The notes under the pieces are model-generated. The model did no database searches. It saw nothing but the letters and a program-made list of their open reading frames with translations, and had not been told where the DNA came from. Shown piece by piece: positions 1 to 7,675 of a stretch of DNA of 64,000 bases. Source of the DNA: Microcella putealis (GTDB lineage Bacteria; Actinomycetota; Actinomycetes; Actinomycetales; Microbacteriaceae); assembly GCF_004216575.1 (NCBI RefSeq), contig NZ_SGWW01000003.1, positions 372,001-436,000 on the forward strand. Direction: 5' to 3'. The translations under genes and the position numbers were made by a program. The first letter of the stretch is position 1. Every line of letters begins with the position of its first letter.

Positions 1-1
1 C

Positions 2-676
2 GGCCGACGTCATGAGGGCGATGCCGGCGAAGACCGCGACGAGCGTGGGGTTGGCGACAACAGCATCCGTCGCCTGCGTGGCCCCGAAGGGCGCGACGAA
101 GACGGCCGCGACGACCATGGCGACGGCGAGCGCGTCAACCCCGCGCGGGGCCGGGCGGTCGTCGCTCGTGGCGCCGAGGCGGGCCGAGGCGACGATGTAG
201 AGCGCCCAAAAGGCGGCGGCCGCGGCGGCGTAGAGGGCGCCGTCGAGGGCGAGGGCGCCGCCGCGGTCGATGCCGAGCAGCAGCACGCCGACGGCGGCGA
301 GGGCGACCCAGGCGAGGTCGCGGGCGCGCCGAGTTCCGGCGACGGCGACGGCGAGGGGCCCGAGCAGTTCGATGGTGACGGCGACGCCGATCGGGATGCG
401 TTCGATCGCCAGGTAGATGAGCGCGTTCATGCCGCCGAGGCCCACGCCGAGCAGGAGGACTCCCGCCCAGGTGCGGCGGCTCCAGCCGCGCATGCGGGGC
501 CGAATCACCAGCATCAGGATGCTCGCGGCGAGCACCAAACGCAGGGTCGCCGCCCCGAGACTGCCCACCTCGCTGAAGGTGCCCCCGGCGATGGCGTTTC
601 CGAATTGAACGGAGAGGATCGCCGTGACGGCGAGCGCGACCGGGGTGGCGGGCGTGCGGCGGGTGCGGGGGCTCAC
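2..676 (-). CDS. EamA/RhtA-type drug/metabolite exporter, 3' end cut by window
   Basis: Membrane transporter of the drug/metabolite superfamily, probably exporting amino acids or related metabolites. About 225 residues are visible and read through without a stop to the window edge, so the C-terminus is missing. The frame is a chain of hydrophobic helices and includes IPIGVAVTIELLGPLAVAV, the region conserved in RhtA-like threonine/homoserine exporters. I use the GTG at 676; another in-frame GTG lies 18 nt further upstream, so the start is uncertain. The family is clear from the helix pattern and motif; the substrate is inference. Confidence 0.8.
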   Translation of the reverse strand, partial: MSPRTRRTPATPVALAVTAILSVQFGNAIAGGTFSEVGSLGAATLRLVLAASILMLVIRPRMRGWSRRTWAGVLLLGVGLGGMNALIYLAIERIPIGVAVTIELLGPLAVAVAGTRRARDLAWVALAAVGVLLLGIDRGGALALDGALYAAAAAAFWALYIVASARLGATSDDRPAPRGVDALAVAMVVAAVFVAPFGATQATDAVVANPTLVAVFAGIALMTSA

Positions 677-730
677 TGCCTGAGTATTGCGCACCGGTCG
701 TCGCGTCCGCGTGCGGGGTCGTGCGCACAC

Positions 731-775
731 AAAAAGAACCCCGGTTCCGCCGCCCGAATATCGGCGGAACCGGGG
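731..775 (-). terminator. Intrinsic terminator of the SP-repeat protein gene
   Basis: A perfect 14-bp inverted repeat (739-752 with 762-775, 9-nt loop) is followed on the minus strand by CTTTTT. It lies about 55 nt past the stop of the minus-strand gene that ends at 830 and is a textbook rho-independent terminator. Confidence 0.88.
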
Positions 776-829
776 CTCGCACGTCGCGTCGTTCCCCCGA
801 ACGACGCTGGAACGGTCGACTTTGCTGTG

Positions 830-1267
830 TTAGTCGACCGAGTCGACGCTCGCCGGCGAGTCAACGCTGGCGGGCGAGGCGACGCTGGCCGGCGAGGCGG
901 GGCTCGCGGGCGACGGCACCGACACGGGGCTGACCGGCGACGGCGCCGACTGCGCCGAAATCGGGCTGATCGGCGACGGCAGCGATACCGGGCTCACCGG
1001 CGACTGGGTCGAGACCGGCGAGGGGGTCATCGTGCTGGCGGGTGACGGGGTGACGATCGAGTCGCTCGTGACGCCGAAGGTGACGTCGGCGCTGCCGGTG
1101 CCGTTGCCCTTCACGTCGGCGGCGTCGGCGCGGTCGCCGGTGCCGGTGCCGGTGAACAGCGGAATCGCGCTGGCGGCCGTGGCGGCGCCACCGGCGAGAA
1201 CGCCGAGGCTGAGGGCGCTCGCGGCGCCGATCGCGACCCAGTTCTTGGGGTTCAGGGTGGGTGCCAT
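830..1267 (-). CDS. Secreted low-complexity protein with Ser-Pro-Ala repeats
   Basis: A 145-residue exported protein of unknown function. Residues 1-33 form a signal-type segment (NWVAIGAASALSLGVLAGG, then an AxA region). Residues 34-70 are Gly/Thr/Asp rich. The rest is built from degenerate Ser-Pro repeats (SPVSPVS, SPASPAS, ending in repeated VDSPAS), likely an extended stalk. There is no LPXTG motif or C-terminal helix. AAGGAG stands just ahead of the ATG, and the gene is followed by a strong terminator, so it is probably a single-gene unit. It may be a cell-wall-spanning or secreted structural protein; that is inference. Confidence 0.72.
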   Translation of the reverse strand: MAPTLNPKNWVAIGAASALSLGVLAGGAATAASAIPLFTGTGTGDRADAADVKGNGTGSADVTFGVTSDSIVTPSPASTMTPSPVSTQSPVSPVSLPSPISPISAQSAPSPVSPVSVPSPASPASPASVASPASVDSPASVDSVD

Positions 1268-1460
1268 GGTGGTACTCCTTGCCTTGCTGTGTGAAGCGAC
1301 CGACCCGAGCGGTCGTTCGCGATGTGACTACTCTCGGCGCGGCCGATGAGACGACAAGGAGGTGTGCGTGAGTGCTCTCTCATTCTCGGCGCGAACTTCA
1401 TGAGGGCTCTCTCACGCACGATCGCCGGATGCGCGGCGCGGGTTCACGCGCCCCTCGCGA

Positions 1461-2837
1461 TTACGAGGCGCGCGCCTTCGCCGCCTTGACCGCCTCATAC
1501 CCGTCGAGCGCCGCCTGCCGCGACTCCTTGAGATCGACCATCGGCGCGGGGTAGTCGTCCGTGCCCTCGTCGGGTACCCACTTCGCCACGTACTCGTTGC
1601 GCGGGTCAAACTTCTGCGCCTGCAGCACCGGATTAAACACGCGGAAGTACGGCGCCGCATCCGCCCCCGATCCTGCGACCCACTGCCACGAGGCGGCGTT
1701 CGACGCCTCGTCGGCGTCGACGAGCGTGTCCCAGAACCACTCCTCGCCCGCGCGCCAGTCGATCTGGAGGTTCTTCGTCAGGAAGCTGGCGGTGATCATG
1801 CGAACGCGGTTGTGCATCCAGCCGATGTGCCAGAGCTGGCGCATGCCCGCGTCGACGATCGGAATGCCGGTGCGGCCTTTCTGCCAGCGCTCAAGGCCGG
1901 CGGTTGCGGGGTCGTTCCACGGGTAGGCGTCGAACTCGCGGCGGTAGTTGACGGTGGCGAGGTCGGGGTGGTGAAAGAGCAGGTGGTACGAGAACTCGCG
2001 CCACCCGATCTCGCTCAAGAATTTCGCGTGGTTTTTCGCGGCGAGGCCCGAGAGCCCGTCGCGCAGCCGGTGCCACACCTCGAACGGGCTGACCTCGCCG
2101 AAGCGCAGGTGGGGGCTCAGCTGGCTGGTGGCGTCGAGGCCGGGCTCGTCGCGGCGGTGATAGTCGGCGAGGCGCACCTTGACGAGTTGCTCCAGCCGCT
2201 CGTGGGCACCAACTGAGCCGGGCGTCCACTCGTCGCGCATGCCGCCCGCCCAGTCGGGCGTCGTCGGCAGCAGCCCCCAGTCGTCGAGGCTGTCGCCGTC
2301 AACGCGGCGACCCGGGATGCTCGTGGGCGCGTCGAGAGGCGCCCGCGGTTCGTCGCGCGCGAGACACGACTTCCAGAACGGCGTGAACACTCCGTAGGGC
2401 CCGCCCGAGCCGGTCTTCACCGTCCACGGTTCGAACAGCAGGTTGGCGGCGTGGCTGACCGCCTCGATGTCGCGATCTTTCAGCGCGGACTTGAGGCGCG
2501 CATCCACCTCGCGGGCTTTTCCGTAGCGGCGATTCCAGTGCACGGCGTCGCCGCCGGTCTCGTCGACGAGCCCCATGACGACCTTCTCGGCGGGGCCGCG
2601 GCGCAGGGTGAGCGAAGCGCCGAGCACGTCGAGCTCGGTGGCGAGGGCGGTGAGGCTGTGGTGCAGCCACCAGCGGCTGGCCGCGCCGATCGGCCGCACC
2701 TCGGGGCTCTCGTCGTCGAGCACGTACACGACCACGACGTCGCGGCCGCGCTCGACGGCGGCGGTCAGGGCGGGGTTGTCGGCGACCCGCAGGTCGTCGC
2801 GCAACCAGACAATGGTCGGGGAGCTCTCAGCGGCCAT
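1461..2837 (-). CDS. phrB: Deoxyribodipyrimidine photolyase (cryptochrome/photolyase family)
   Basis: Light-driven flavoenzyme that splits cyclobutane pyrimidine dimers in DNA. The 458-residue length is normal for class I photolyases. The N-terminal alpha/beta antenna domain begins TIVWLRDDLRVADNPAL. The C-terminal FAD-binding helical domain shows SPHLRFGEVS, IGWREFSYHLLF, DAGMRQLWHIGWMHNRVRM and the Trp-rich WQWVAGSGADAAPYFRVFNP. A -10-like TAACGT lies 13 nt before the ATG, suggesting a leaderless message. It reads alone; the MarR gene upstream on the same strand is separated by a terminator hairpin. Confidence 0.95.
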   Translation of the reverse strand: MAAESSPTIVWLRDDLRVADNPALTAAVERGRDVVVVYVLDDESPEVRPIGAASRWWLHHSLTALATELDVLGASLTLRRGPAEKVVMGLVDETGGDAVHWNRRYGKAREVDARLKSALKDRDIEAVSHAANLLFEPWTVKTGSGGPYGVFTPFWKSCLARDEPRAPLDAPTSIPGRRVDGDSLDDWGLLPTTPDWAGGMRDEWTPGSVGAHERLEQLVKVRLADYHRRDEPGLDATSQLSPHLRFGEVSPFEVWHRLRDGLSGLAAKNHAKFLSEIGWREFSYHLLFHHPDLATVNYRREFDAYPWNDPATAGLERWQKGRTGIPIVDAGMRQLWHIGWMHNRVRMITASFLTKNLQIDWRAGEEWFWDTLVDADEASNAASWQWVAGSGADAAPYFRVFNPVLQAQKFDPRNEYVAKWVPDEGTDDYPAPMVDLKESRQAALDGYEAVKAAKARAS

Positions 2838-2877
2838 GCCGAGAACGTTAGGGCGACAGCCCGAAAGAAAGCCCCGA

Positions 2878-2914
2878 CTGCGGGTGCGATCTCAGGACGC
2901 TGAGGCGCCCGCAG
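2878..2914 (-). terminator. Hairpin terminator after the MarR gene
   Basis: A 10-bp outer stem with one G-T pair (2878-2887 with 2905-2914) encloses a second 5-bp stem CTCAG/CTGAG with a GACG loop. On the minus strand it is followed by the pyrimidine-rich CTTTCTTTC. It sits just past the stop of the gene ending at 2926, between that gene and photolyase. Confidence 0.7.
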
Positions 2915-2925
2915 TGTGCGGATGC

Positions 2926-3363
2926 TCAGGCGCTCGCGTCGCGCAACTTCCGACACAGCGCGGTCAGTTGCGCCAACTCGTCGGGCTCGAGTGCGCCGCC
3001 CACGCGACGCGCAATCGAGTCGGCGTGCGCGACGGCCACGCGGCGAAAGAGGGCGTAGCCAGAGTCGGTGAGCGTGACGATGGTGCCCCGCGCATCCTTC
3101 GGGTCGGTCTGCTTGGTGACGAGCGCGCGGCTGGTCAACCGGTCGATGAGGCGGCTAACGCTCGGCTGGCTGAGCAGCAGGTGGGGGATCAGGTCGCGGA
3201 TGCGCATGCTGCGCTCGGGTGCGCGGCTCAGGTTGAAGAGCACGTCGTACTCGGTGAACGAGATCTCGGTCGTCGGGAACTCGGCGCTCAGCTGGCGCAG
3301 CACCGAGACCTGGGCGCGGAAGAGCGCTTCCCACGCATCCACGGCAACCGACTTGTCCACCAT
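2926..3363 (-). CDS. MarR-family transcriptional regulator
   Basis: A 145-residue winged-helix dimer of the MarR family, controlling genes in response to small ligands or oxidants. The DNA-binding core is visible at about residues 40-110: LSRAPERSMRIRDLIPHLLL, SQPSVSRLIDRLTSRALV as recognition helix, then a wing with DPKDARGTIVTLTDSG. It is divergent from the HEAT-repeat gene, and an imperfect palindrome just upstream of its start is a candidate autoregulatory site. The ligand is not predictable from sequence. Confidence 0.9.
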   Translation of the reverse strand: MVDKSVAVDAWEALFRAQVSVLRQLSAEFPTTEISFTEYDVLFNLSRAPERSMRIRDLIPHLLLSQPSVSRLIDRLTSRALVTKQTDPKDARGTIVTLTDSGYALFRRVAVAHADSIARRVGGALEPDELAQLTALCRKLRDASA

Positions 3364-3375
3364 GGGCTAACTCTA

Positions 3376-3392
3376 TTCACCCGCATGGGTAA
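3376..3392. promoter_or_regulatory. Candidate MarR operator
   Basis: An imperfect palindrome with half-sites TTCACCC and GGGTAA around GCAT lies 13-29 nt upstream of the MarR start codon. Size and position fit an autoregulatory MarR-family site. No direct evidence that it is bound. Confidence 0.4.
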
Positions 3393-3432
3393 GCGCGATC
3401 GTCGGGCGTCACGAACTGCCGTTAACGTGATT

Positions 3433-3466
3433 GAGGCCCGACCGTTGAGGCAAACGGTCGGGCCTC
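3433..3466. repeat. Perfect 14-bp inverted repeat (hairpin)
   Basis: GAGGCCCGACCGTT (3433-3446) pairs perfectly with 3453-3466 around a 6-nt loop. Neither strand shows a T-run after the stem and neither neighbouring gene ends here, so it is not an obvious terminator of a known gene. It could end a short untranslated RNA or be a recognition site. Confidence 0.6.
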
Positions 3467-3676
3467 TCCCTTGCACCAAGAGTGTCCTGCAATCACATGT
3501 TGCGTCCCTCGCCACAGCAAACGATAGACGCTGAGATCAATGTATAACGACGAGGTAACGGTGTCTAGTTGCAGAATCGTTATTTTTTGATGAATCTGCT
3601 GAAAGCGGATGCGCACCTCCGATATCGACGAACTCGCGTCGACGTCGGGTTCAGACGACCCCGCGATGATGGGGCT

Positions 3677-4336
3677 ATGCCCTCCGTTCCGGCCGACCCC
3701 GCCGCCGCCCGCCTCGCCGAGGCGCTCGCCGCGCCCGCCGCATCGACCCGCCAGCAGGCCGCGCTCACCGCCGGCACGCACCCGCGCGACTCCTACGTGC
3801 CGGTGCTTGTCGCCCAGTGCGCGATCGACACCGACCTCACCGTGCGCGAGACGCTCACGTGGGCGCTGCTGCGCCAGGACCCCGATGTCTCGCTCCCGGC
3901 CCTCACCGCCGAACTCGCCTCATCGAATCCGCAGGCGCAGAGCCAGGCGCTGCACACTCTGTCGAAGATCGGCGACGGCCGAGCCTGGCCGTCAATCACC
4001 CCCGAGCTGATCGACAACCCCGATCTCGGCGTTGCCCGCACCGCCTGGCGTGCGGCCAGTCGGCTCGCCCCCGAGGGCGAGCGAGCCGCCCTCGCCGAGA
4101 CGCTCACCACGCACCTCGGCGTCGGAGACTGGCCCGTGCAACGCGCCCTCACCGACGCGCTGCTCTACCTGGGTGAAGCCGCAGTCCCGGCGCTCGCGGA
4201 TGCGGCTCAGGCTCCCGACCCGCACGCGCGCGCCCACGCCCTCGCGACGACAGCGATGGGCGCCGAAGACTCCCTGGGCTTCGACGTCGCGATCGAAACC
4301 GCCCTCCGGCAGGTCAGCAACGCGCCCCGCGCCTGA
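3677..4336 (+). CDS. HEAT-repeat protein
   Basis: A 219-residue all-helical repeat protein, likely a scaffold or protein-binding module. Successive pairs of helices of about 30 residues are visible (VLVAQCAIDTDLTVRETLTW, PALTAELASSNPQAQSQAL, ITPELIDNPDLGVARTAW, then two more). No catalytic motif is present. The ATG at 3677 is chosen because the alpha-helical region begins soon after and a weak -10 (GATGAT) lies 12 nt upstream; a longer in-frame extension to 3569 has unrelated composition. It lies upstream of the manganese importer and divergent from MarR; its role is unknown. Confidence 0.8.
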   Translation: MPSVPADPAAARLAEALAAPAASTRQQAALTAGTHPRDSYVPVLVAQCAIDTDLTVRETLTWALLRQDPDVSLPALTAELASSNPQAQSQALHTLSKIGDGRAWPSITPELIDNPDLGVARTAWRAASRLAPEGERAALAETLTTHLGVGDWPVQRALTDALLYLGEAAVPALADAAQAPDPHARAHALATTAMGAEDSLGFDVAIETALRQVSNAPRA

Positions 4337-4370
4337 GCAACGGCCGATCGCGCACTCAGCGTCGCTCGAG

Positions 4371-4395
4371 TACATTTTTCGGTGTGCCGAAAAAT
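4371..4395. promoter_or_regulatory. -10 element and metalloregulator palindrome over the importer start codon
   Basis: ATTTTTCGG (4374-4382) and CCGAAAAAT (4387-4395) form a perfect 9-bp inverted repeat around TGTG, which contains the GTG start codon (4384). A -10-like TACATT (4371-4376) overlaps the left arm. A repressor bound here would cover both the -10 and the start codon. Because the downstream gene is a manganese-type importer, a DtxR/MntR-family repressor is the natural candidate; that assignment is inference. Confidence 0.6.
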
Positions 4396-5358
4396 CAGCG
4401 TCGGATTCTCGCGGTCGCGACCGCCGCGCTCGTCGCGCTGGCGGGCGGGTGCGCTCCGGGCGGTGCATCCGAAACGAGCGCGGACGACGCGGGCACAGCA
4501 TCCACTGCCCCTGACGGCAGCGAGCGGCCGCTCGTGCTCACGACCTTCACCGTCATCGCCGACATGGTGCGCGAAGTCGCGGGCGACCGCGTCGAGGTGC
4601 GGTCGGTGACCCGTCCCGGCGCCGAGATTCACGGCTACGAGCCGACACCCGGCGACCTGCGGCAGGCCCGCGGCGCCGACCTCGTGTTTGAGAACGGCCT
4701 CGGCCTCGAGGCCTGGTTCGCCCAGTTCATCGCCGACGTCGACGCTCCCGCTGTCACCCTCAGCGACGGCCTCGACCCCGTCCCGATCGCCGGTACCTCC
4801 GAGGCGAACCCCCACGCGTGGATGTCTCCGCTCGCCGGCCAGCACTACGTCAAGCGCATCGCCGACGCTCTCACCGAGCTCGACCCCGCGGGCGCCGAGC
4901 ACTACGCCGAGCGCGCCGCCGCCTACTCGGCCGAACTCGACGCCGTTGCCGCCGACCTTGCCACGGCTCTCGACGCGGTGCCGCCCGCCGAACGCGTGCT
5001 CGTCAGCTGCGAGGGAGCCTTCTCGTACCTCGCCCGCGACCTGGGCCTCGACGAGGCCTACCTCTGGCCCGTTAACGCCGACCAGCAGGCCACCCCGCGC
5101 CGTGTCGCCGCCGTCATCGACACCGTGCGCGAGCGCGATGTGCCGGCCGTCTTCTGCGAGTCGACCGTGTCGAACGAGCCCATGCTGCAGGTCGTCGCCG
5201 ACACCGGCAGCCGCTACGGCGGCACGCTCTACGTAGACTCGCTCTCCGAGGCAGGTGGGCCTGTGCCCAGCTACCTCGCCCTGCTGCGGCACGCGGCTGA
5301 CACGATCGCGGCGGGCCTCACCGGAACAGCCCCGACCGAAACGGGGCCGGCCTCGTGA
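4384..5358 (+). CDS. Manganese-type ABC importer, substrate-binding lipoprotein
   Basis: Extracellular metal-binding lipoprotein of the ZnuA/TroA (cluster A-I) family, 324 residues. The N-terminus is a lipoprotein signal with lipobox LAGGC. Visible ligands are His83 in EIHGYEPTP, His144 in NPHAWMSP, Glu210 in SCEGAFSYLARD and Asp285 in YVDSLSE. This His-His-Glu-Asp set matches PsaA/MntC-type manganese proteins; zinc-specific relatives usually have a third His in place of the Glu. It heads an operon with ATPase and permease in 4-nt overlaps. Apparently leaderless, with the start codon inside a palindrome. Iron or zinc transport cannot be excluded. Confidence 0.92.
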   Translation: MPKNQRRILAVATAALVALAGGCAPGGASETSADDAGTASTAPDGSERPLVLTTFTVIADMVREVAGDRVEVRSVTRPGAEIHGYEPTPGDLRQARGADLVFENGLGLEAWFAQFIADVDAPAVTLSDGLDPVPIAGTSEANPHAWMSPLAGQHYVKRIADALTELDPAGAEHYAERAAAYSAELDAVAADLATALDAVPPAERVLVSCEGAFSYLARDLGLDEAYLWPVNADQQATPRRVAAVIDTVRERDVPAVFCESTVSNEPMLQVVADTGSRYGGTLYVDSLSEAGGPVPSYLALLRHAADTIAAGLTGTAPTETGPAS

Positions 5359-6137
5359 GCGCGACCGCGAGCATCCGCCTCGACGCGGTGACGGTGCGCT
5401 ACGGCGCCGTGACCGCCCTCGACGACGTCACCGTCGCGATCGCGCCGGGCGCCGTCACGGCACTGGTTGGGATGAACGGGGCCGGCAAATCGACGCTCTT
5501 CGGCGCCATCACGGGTCGCCTCCGCCCCCACACGGGCCGCGTCGAGGTGCTCGGTGGCACCGCCGACGCCGCGCGCCGCGCTGGACGCGTTACCGTCATG
5601 CCCCAGACCGACGGGGTCGACGCCGACTTCCCGCTCACCGTCGCCGACGTTGTCGCGCAGGGCCGGTACGGGCGCCTCGGGCTCACCCGCCGCCTGAAGC
5701 CCGCCGACCGCGCCGCCGTCACCGACGCGCTCGCCCGCGTGCAGCTGAGCGAGCTGGCCGAGCGGCCGATCGGGGCACTGTCGGGCGGTCAGCGCCGCCG
5801 CGCGTTCGTCGCCCGGGCCCTCGCGCAAGAGGCCGACGTGCTGCTGCTCGACGAGCCGTACGCCGGGGTCGACGTCGTCAGCGAGCAGCTCATCGCCGAC
5901 GTGCTCGCCGAGCGCGCCGCCGCCGGCGCGACAGTGCTCGTGTCGACGCACGACCTCGCGACCCTCGGCGACCGCGCGCACCGCGTCGTGCTGCTCGCCC
6001 GCCGCATCGTCGCCGACGGCCCGCCCGCCGAGGTGCTCGCGCCCGAGGTGCTGGCCCGCGCGTTCGGTCTACCGCCCGCGAGCGGCGCGCAACCCGATGC
6101 ACGACCCGCCGCCGACCCGGGGGAGGGTCGCTCATGA
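5355..6137 (+). CDS. Metal ABC importer, ATP-binding protein
   Basis: Cytoplasmic ATPase that powers the metal importer encoded by the neighbouring genes. In 260 residues it shows Walker A GMNGAGKST, signature LSGGQRRR, Walker B VLLLDEPYAGVD and the switch His in STHDLATL. Its GTG overlaps the stop of the binding-protein gene by 4 nt (GTGA) and its own stop overlaps the permease start by 4 nt, so translation is probably coupled. The last 25 residues are Ala/Pro-rich and outside the ATPase fold. Confidence 0.94.
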   Translation: MSATASIRLDAVTVRYGAVTALDDVTVAIAPGAVTALVGMNGAGKSTLFGAITGRLRPHTGRVEVLGGTADAARRAGRVTVMPQTDGVDADFPLTVADVVAQGRYGRLGLTRRLKPADRAAVTDALARVQLSELAERPIGALSGGQRRRAFVARALAQEADVLLLDEPYAGVDVVSEQLIADVLAERAAAGATVLVSTHDLATLGDRAHRVVLLARRIVADGPPAEVLAPEVLARAFGLPPASGAQPDARPAADPGEGRS

Positions 6138-6994
6138 GCCCCCTCGACCTGATCCTCGAACCGTTCACCTACGAGTTCATGCTGCGTGCCCTCGCCGCCA
6201 CGACGATCGCCGCCGTCGTGTGCGCGGTTCTGAGCTGCTGGCTCGTGCTCATCGGCTGGTCCCTCATGGGCGACGCGGTCGCGCACGCAGTACTGCCGGG
6301 CGTCGTGCTGGCCTACCTCGTCGGAGCCCCCTTCGCCGTCGGCGCCCTCGTCTTCGGCCTGCTCGCCGTGCTGCTGATCGGCGTCGTGCGCGACACCTCG
6401 CGCGTCAAGGAGGATGCCGCGATCGGCATCGTCTTCACGAGCCTGTTCGCGCTCGGCATCGTGCTCGTCTCGGTCGTGCCGAGCCAGATCGACCTCGGCC
6501 ACATCGTGTTCGGCAACATCCTCGGCGTCGGCCCCGCCGACCTCGTGCAGATCGCCGTCATTGGCGCCGTCGCCCTCGCCCTGCTCATCGTGAAACGCCG
6601 CGACCTCACGCTCTTCGCGTTCGACCCGGCACACGCCCATTCGATCGGCCTGTCGCCCCGCCGCCTCTCGGCCCTGCTGCTCGGCCTCCTCGCCCTCACC
6701 GCCGTCGTCGGCCTGCAGATCGTCGGCGTCGTGCTCGTCGTCGCCCTGCTTATCATCCCCGGAGCCACCGCGCGCCTGCTCACCGACCGCATCCAGCGGA
6801 TGCTCGTCATCGCCCCGCTCATCGCAGCCGCTTCCAGCCTCGTCGGCGTCGCCGCGAGCTACTACCTCGACGTCGCCTCCGGCGGCGCCGTGGTCGTCGT
6901 CAACGCGATCGTGTTCTTCGCCGTCTACCTGCTTCACCCGAGGCGGGGTCTTGCCGCGCGCATCCGCCGCCCGCGAGCGTCGGCGGCCTCGTGA
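6134..6994 (+). CDS. Metal ABC importer, membrane permease
   Basis: Permease of the ABC-3 (ZnuB/TroC) family, 286 residues with about eight or nine hydrophobic helices. Family hallmarks include MGDAVAHAVLPGVVLAYLVG near residue 40-58 and IGLQIVGVVLVVALLIIPGA-like sequence near residue 205. The ATG at 6134 overlaps the ATPase stop by 4 nt; a much longer open frame upstream only shadows the ATPase gene. The last about 23 codons (FFAVYLLHPRRGLAARIRRP) are repeated 0.7 kb downstream after the toxin-antitoxin pair, so the 3' end of this gene was duplicated. Confidence 0.92.
   Translation: MSPLDLILEPFTYEFMLRALAATTIAAVVCAVLSCWLVLIGWSLMGDAVAHAVLPGVVLAYLVGAPFAVGALVFGLLAVLLIGVVRDTSRVKEDAAIGIVFTSLFALGIVLVSVVPSQIDLGHIVFGNILGVGPADLVQIAVIGAVALALLIVKRRDLTLFAFDPAHAHSIGLSPRRLSALLLGLLALTAVVGLQIVGVVLVVALLIIPGATARLLTDRIQRMLVIAPLIAAASSLVGVAASYYLDVASGGAVVVVNAIVFFAVYLLHPRRGLAARIRRPRASAAS
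6916..6984 (+). repeat. Direct repeat copy A, within the permease 3' end
   Basis: A 69-bp segment that matches 7604-7672 at 61 of 69 positions by hand alignment, with no gaps. It encodes the C-terminal FAVYLLHPRRGLAARIRRPRAS of the permease. Together with copy B it brackets the toxin-antitoxin pair. Confidence 0.85.
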
Positions 6995-7037
6995 CACGAG
7001 CAGCGCGATTGTCGGAGGAGCGGCGTACACTCCCCGC

Positions 7038-7289
7038 ATGAACCCGAAGCTGACTGACTACGTCGAGGCGGGCTATGCGCTGACGCCCGAGCAGCGCCTC
7101 GAGGCAGCACGGCTTCTGCGCCTGAGCGTCGACCGCGATATCGACGCCGATCAGAGTGCGATCGACGCTGCGTGGGACGACGAGATCGCTCGGCGGCTTT
7201 CCGACACAATCGAGAACCGCGTTGAGCTGCTCGACGGCCCCGCCCAACTCCAGCAACTCCGCGCTGAAATCGCCGCGCGTCGCGCGTGA
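7038..7289 (+). CDS. Antitoxin-like addiction-module protein
   Basis: An 83-residue, mostly helical acidic protein resembling the putative addiction-module antitoxin family found with ParE/RelE toxins (sequence LTPEQRLEAARLLRLSVDRD followed by a charged C-terminus). It would neutralise the toxin encoded next to it. The ATG at 7038 lies 12 nt after a -10-like TACACT, so the message looks leaderless. Its stop overlaps the toxin start by 4 nt. The pair stands between two copies of the permease gene 3' end. Confidence 0.75.
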   Translation: MNPKLTDYVEAGYALTPEQRLEAARLLRLSVDRDIDADQSAIDAAWDDEIARRLSDTIENRVELLDGPAQLQQLRAEIAARRA

Positions 7290-7600
7290 GCCGCTCGTGG
7301 CGGCAGCACCCGGCTGCTGCTGCCGAACTTCGCGACGCTGTGCTCTACCTCGAAGAGGTGCGTGAAGGACTCGGCGAACGGTTCCTTGATGCGGTCGACA
7401 CCGCGCTGCGGTCGATCATTGACGATCCGGAAGCGTGGTCCATTCATCGGGGCCGCGCCCGTATACCTGCCGTCCGCACCAGGAGTGTCTCGGGCTTCCG
7501 CTACGACATCAAGTACGTCGTCGTCGCTGACGCGATCATCGTTCTCGCGTTCGCGCACGAGCGTCGTCGACCCGGCTATTGGGCCGACCGTCTCGGTTAG
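7286..7600 (+). CDS. ParE/RelE-family toxin
   Basis: A 104-residue protein with the compact RelE/ParE fold signature: helix LRDAVLYLEEVREGLGERFLDAV, the conserved IDDPEAWSIHR segment, then a strand-rich end RYDIKYVVVADAIIVLAFAHERR that closes with the typical HxxRxPxYW-like ERRRPGYW. Such proteins poison gyrase (ParE) or cleave mRNA on the ribosome (RelE); sequence alone does not decide which. GTG start overlaps the antitoxin stop by 4 nt, typical of co-translated modules. Confidence 0.82.
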   Translation: MSRSWRQHPAAAAELRDAVLYLEEVREGLGERFLDAVDTALRSIIDDPEAWSIHRGRARIPAVRTRSVSGFRYDIKYVVVADAIIVLAFAHERRRPGYWADRLG

Positions 7601-7603
7601 TCG

Positions 7604-7672
7604 CTTCGCCGTCTACCTGCTGCGCCCGACCCGGGGTCTTGCTGCGCGCATCCGCCGCCCCCTAGCGTCAGC
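7604..7672 (+). repeat. Direct repeat copy B, downstream of the toxin gene
   Basis: Begins 3 nt after the toxin stop codon and matches 6916-6984 (88% by hand count). Read in the same frame it would encode FAVYLLRPTRGLAARIRRPLAS, an orphan copy of the permease C-terminus. Its last bases provide the -10-like TAGCGT of the DUF1003 gene that follows. Confidence 0.85.
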
Positions 7673-7675
7673 CAC

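Larger units (their letters stand above)
3364..3676. other. 313-bp divergent intergenic region
   Basis: No gene is supported here. It holds a palindrome at the MarR start, a perfect 14-bp hairpin at 3433-3466 and an unusually AT-rich stretch around 3530-3600 containing ATTTTTTGATG. It probably carries the promoters of the two flanking divergent genes; the hairpin in the middle is unexplained. Confidence 0.6.

Noticed and set aside
1364..1419. A 9-bp inverted repeat with a 38-nt loop between photolyase and the SP-repeat gene
   Set aside because: Arms are exact but the loop is long and there is no T-run; too weak to call a terminator or operator.
5255..6994. A 579-codon frame ending with the metal permease
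   Set aside because: The first about 290 codons are an Arg-rich shadow of the ATPase gene; the real permease starts at 6134 with a 4-nt overlap.
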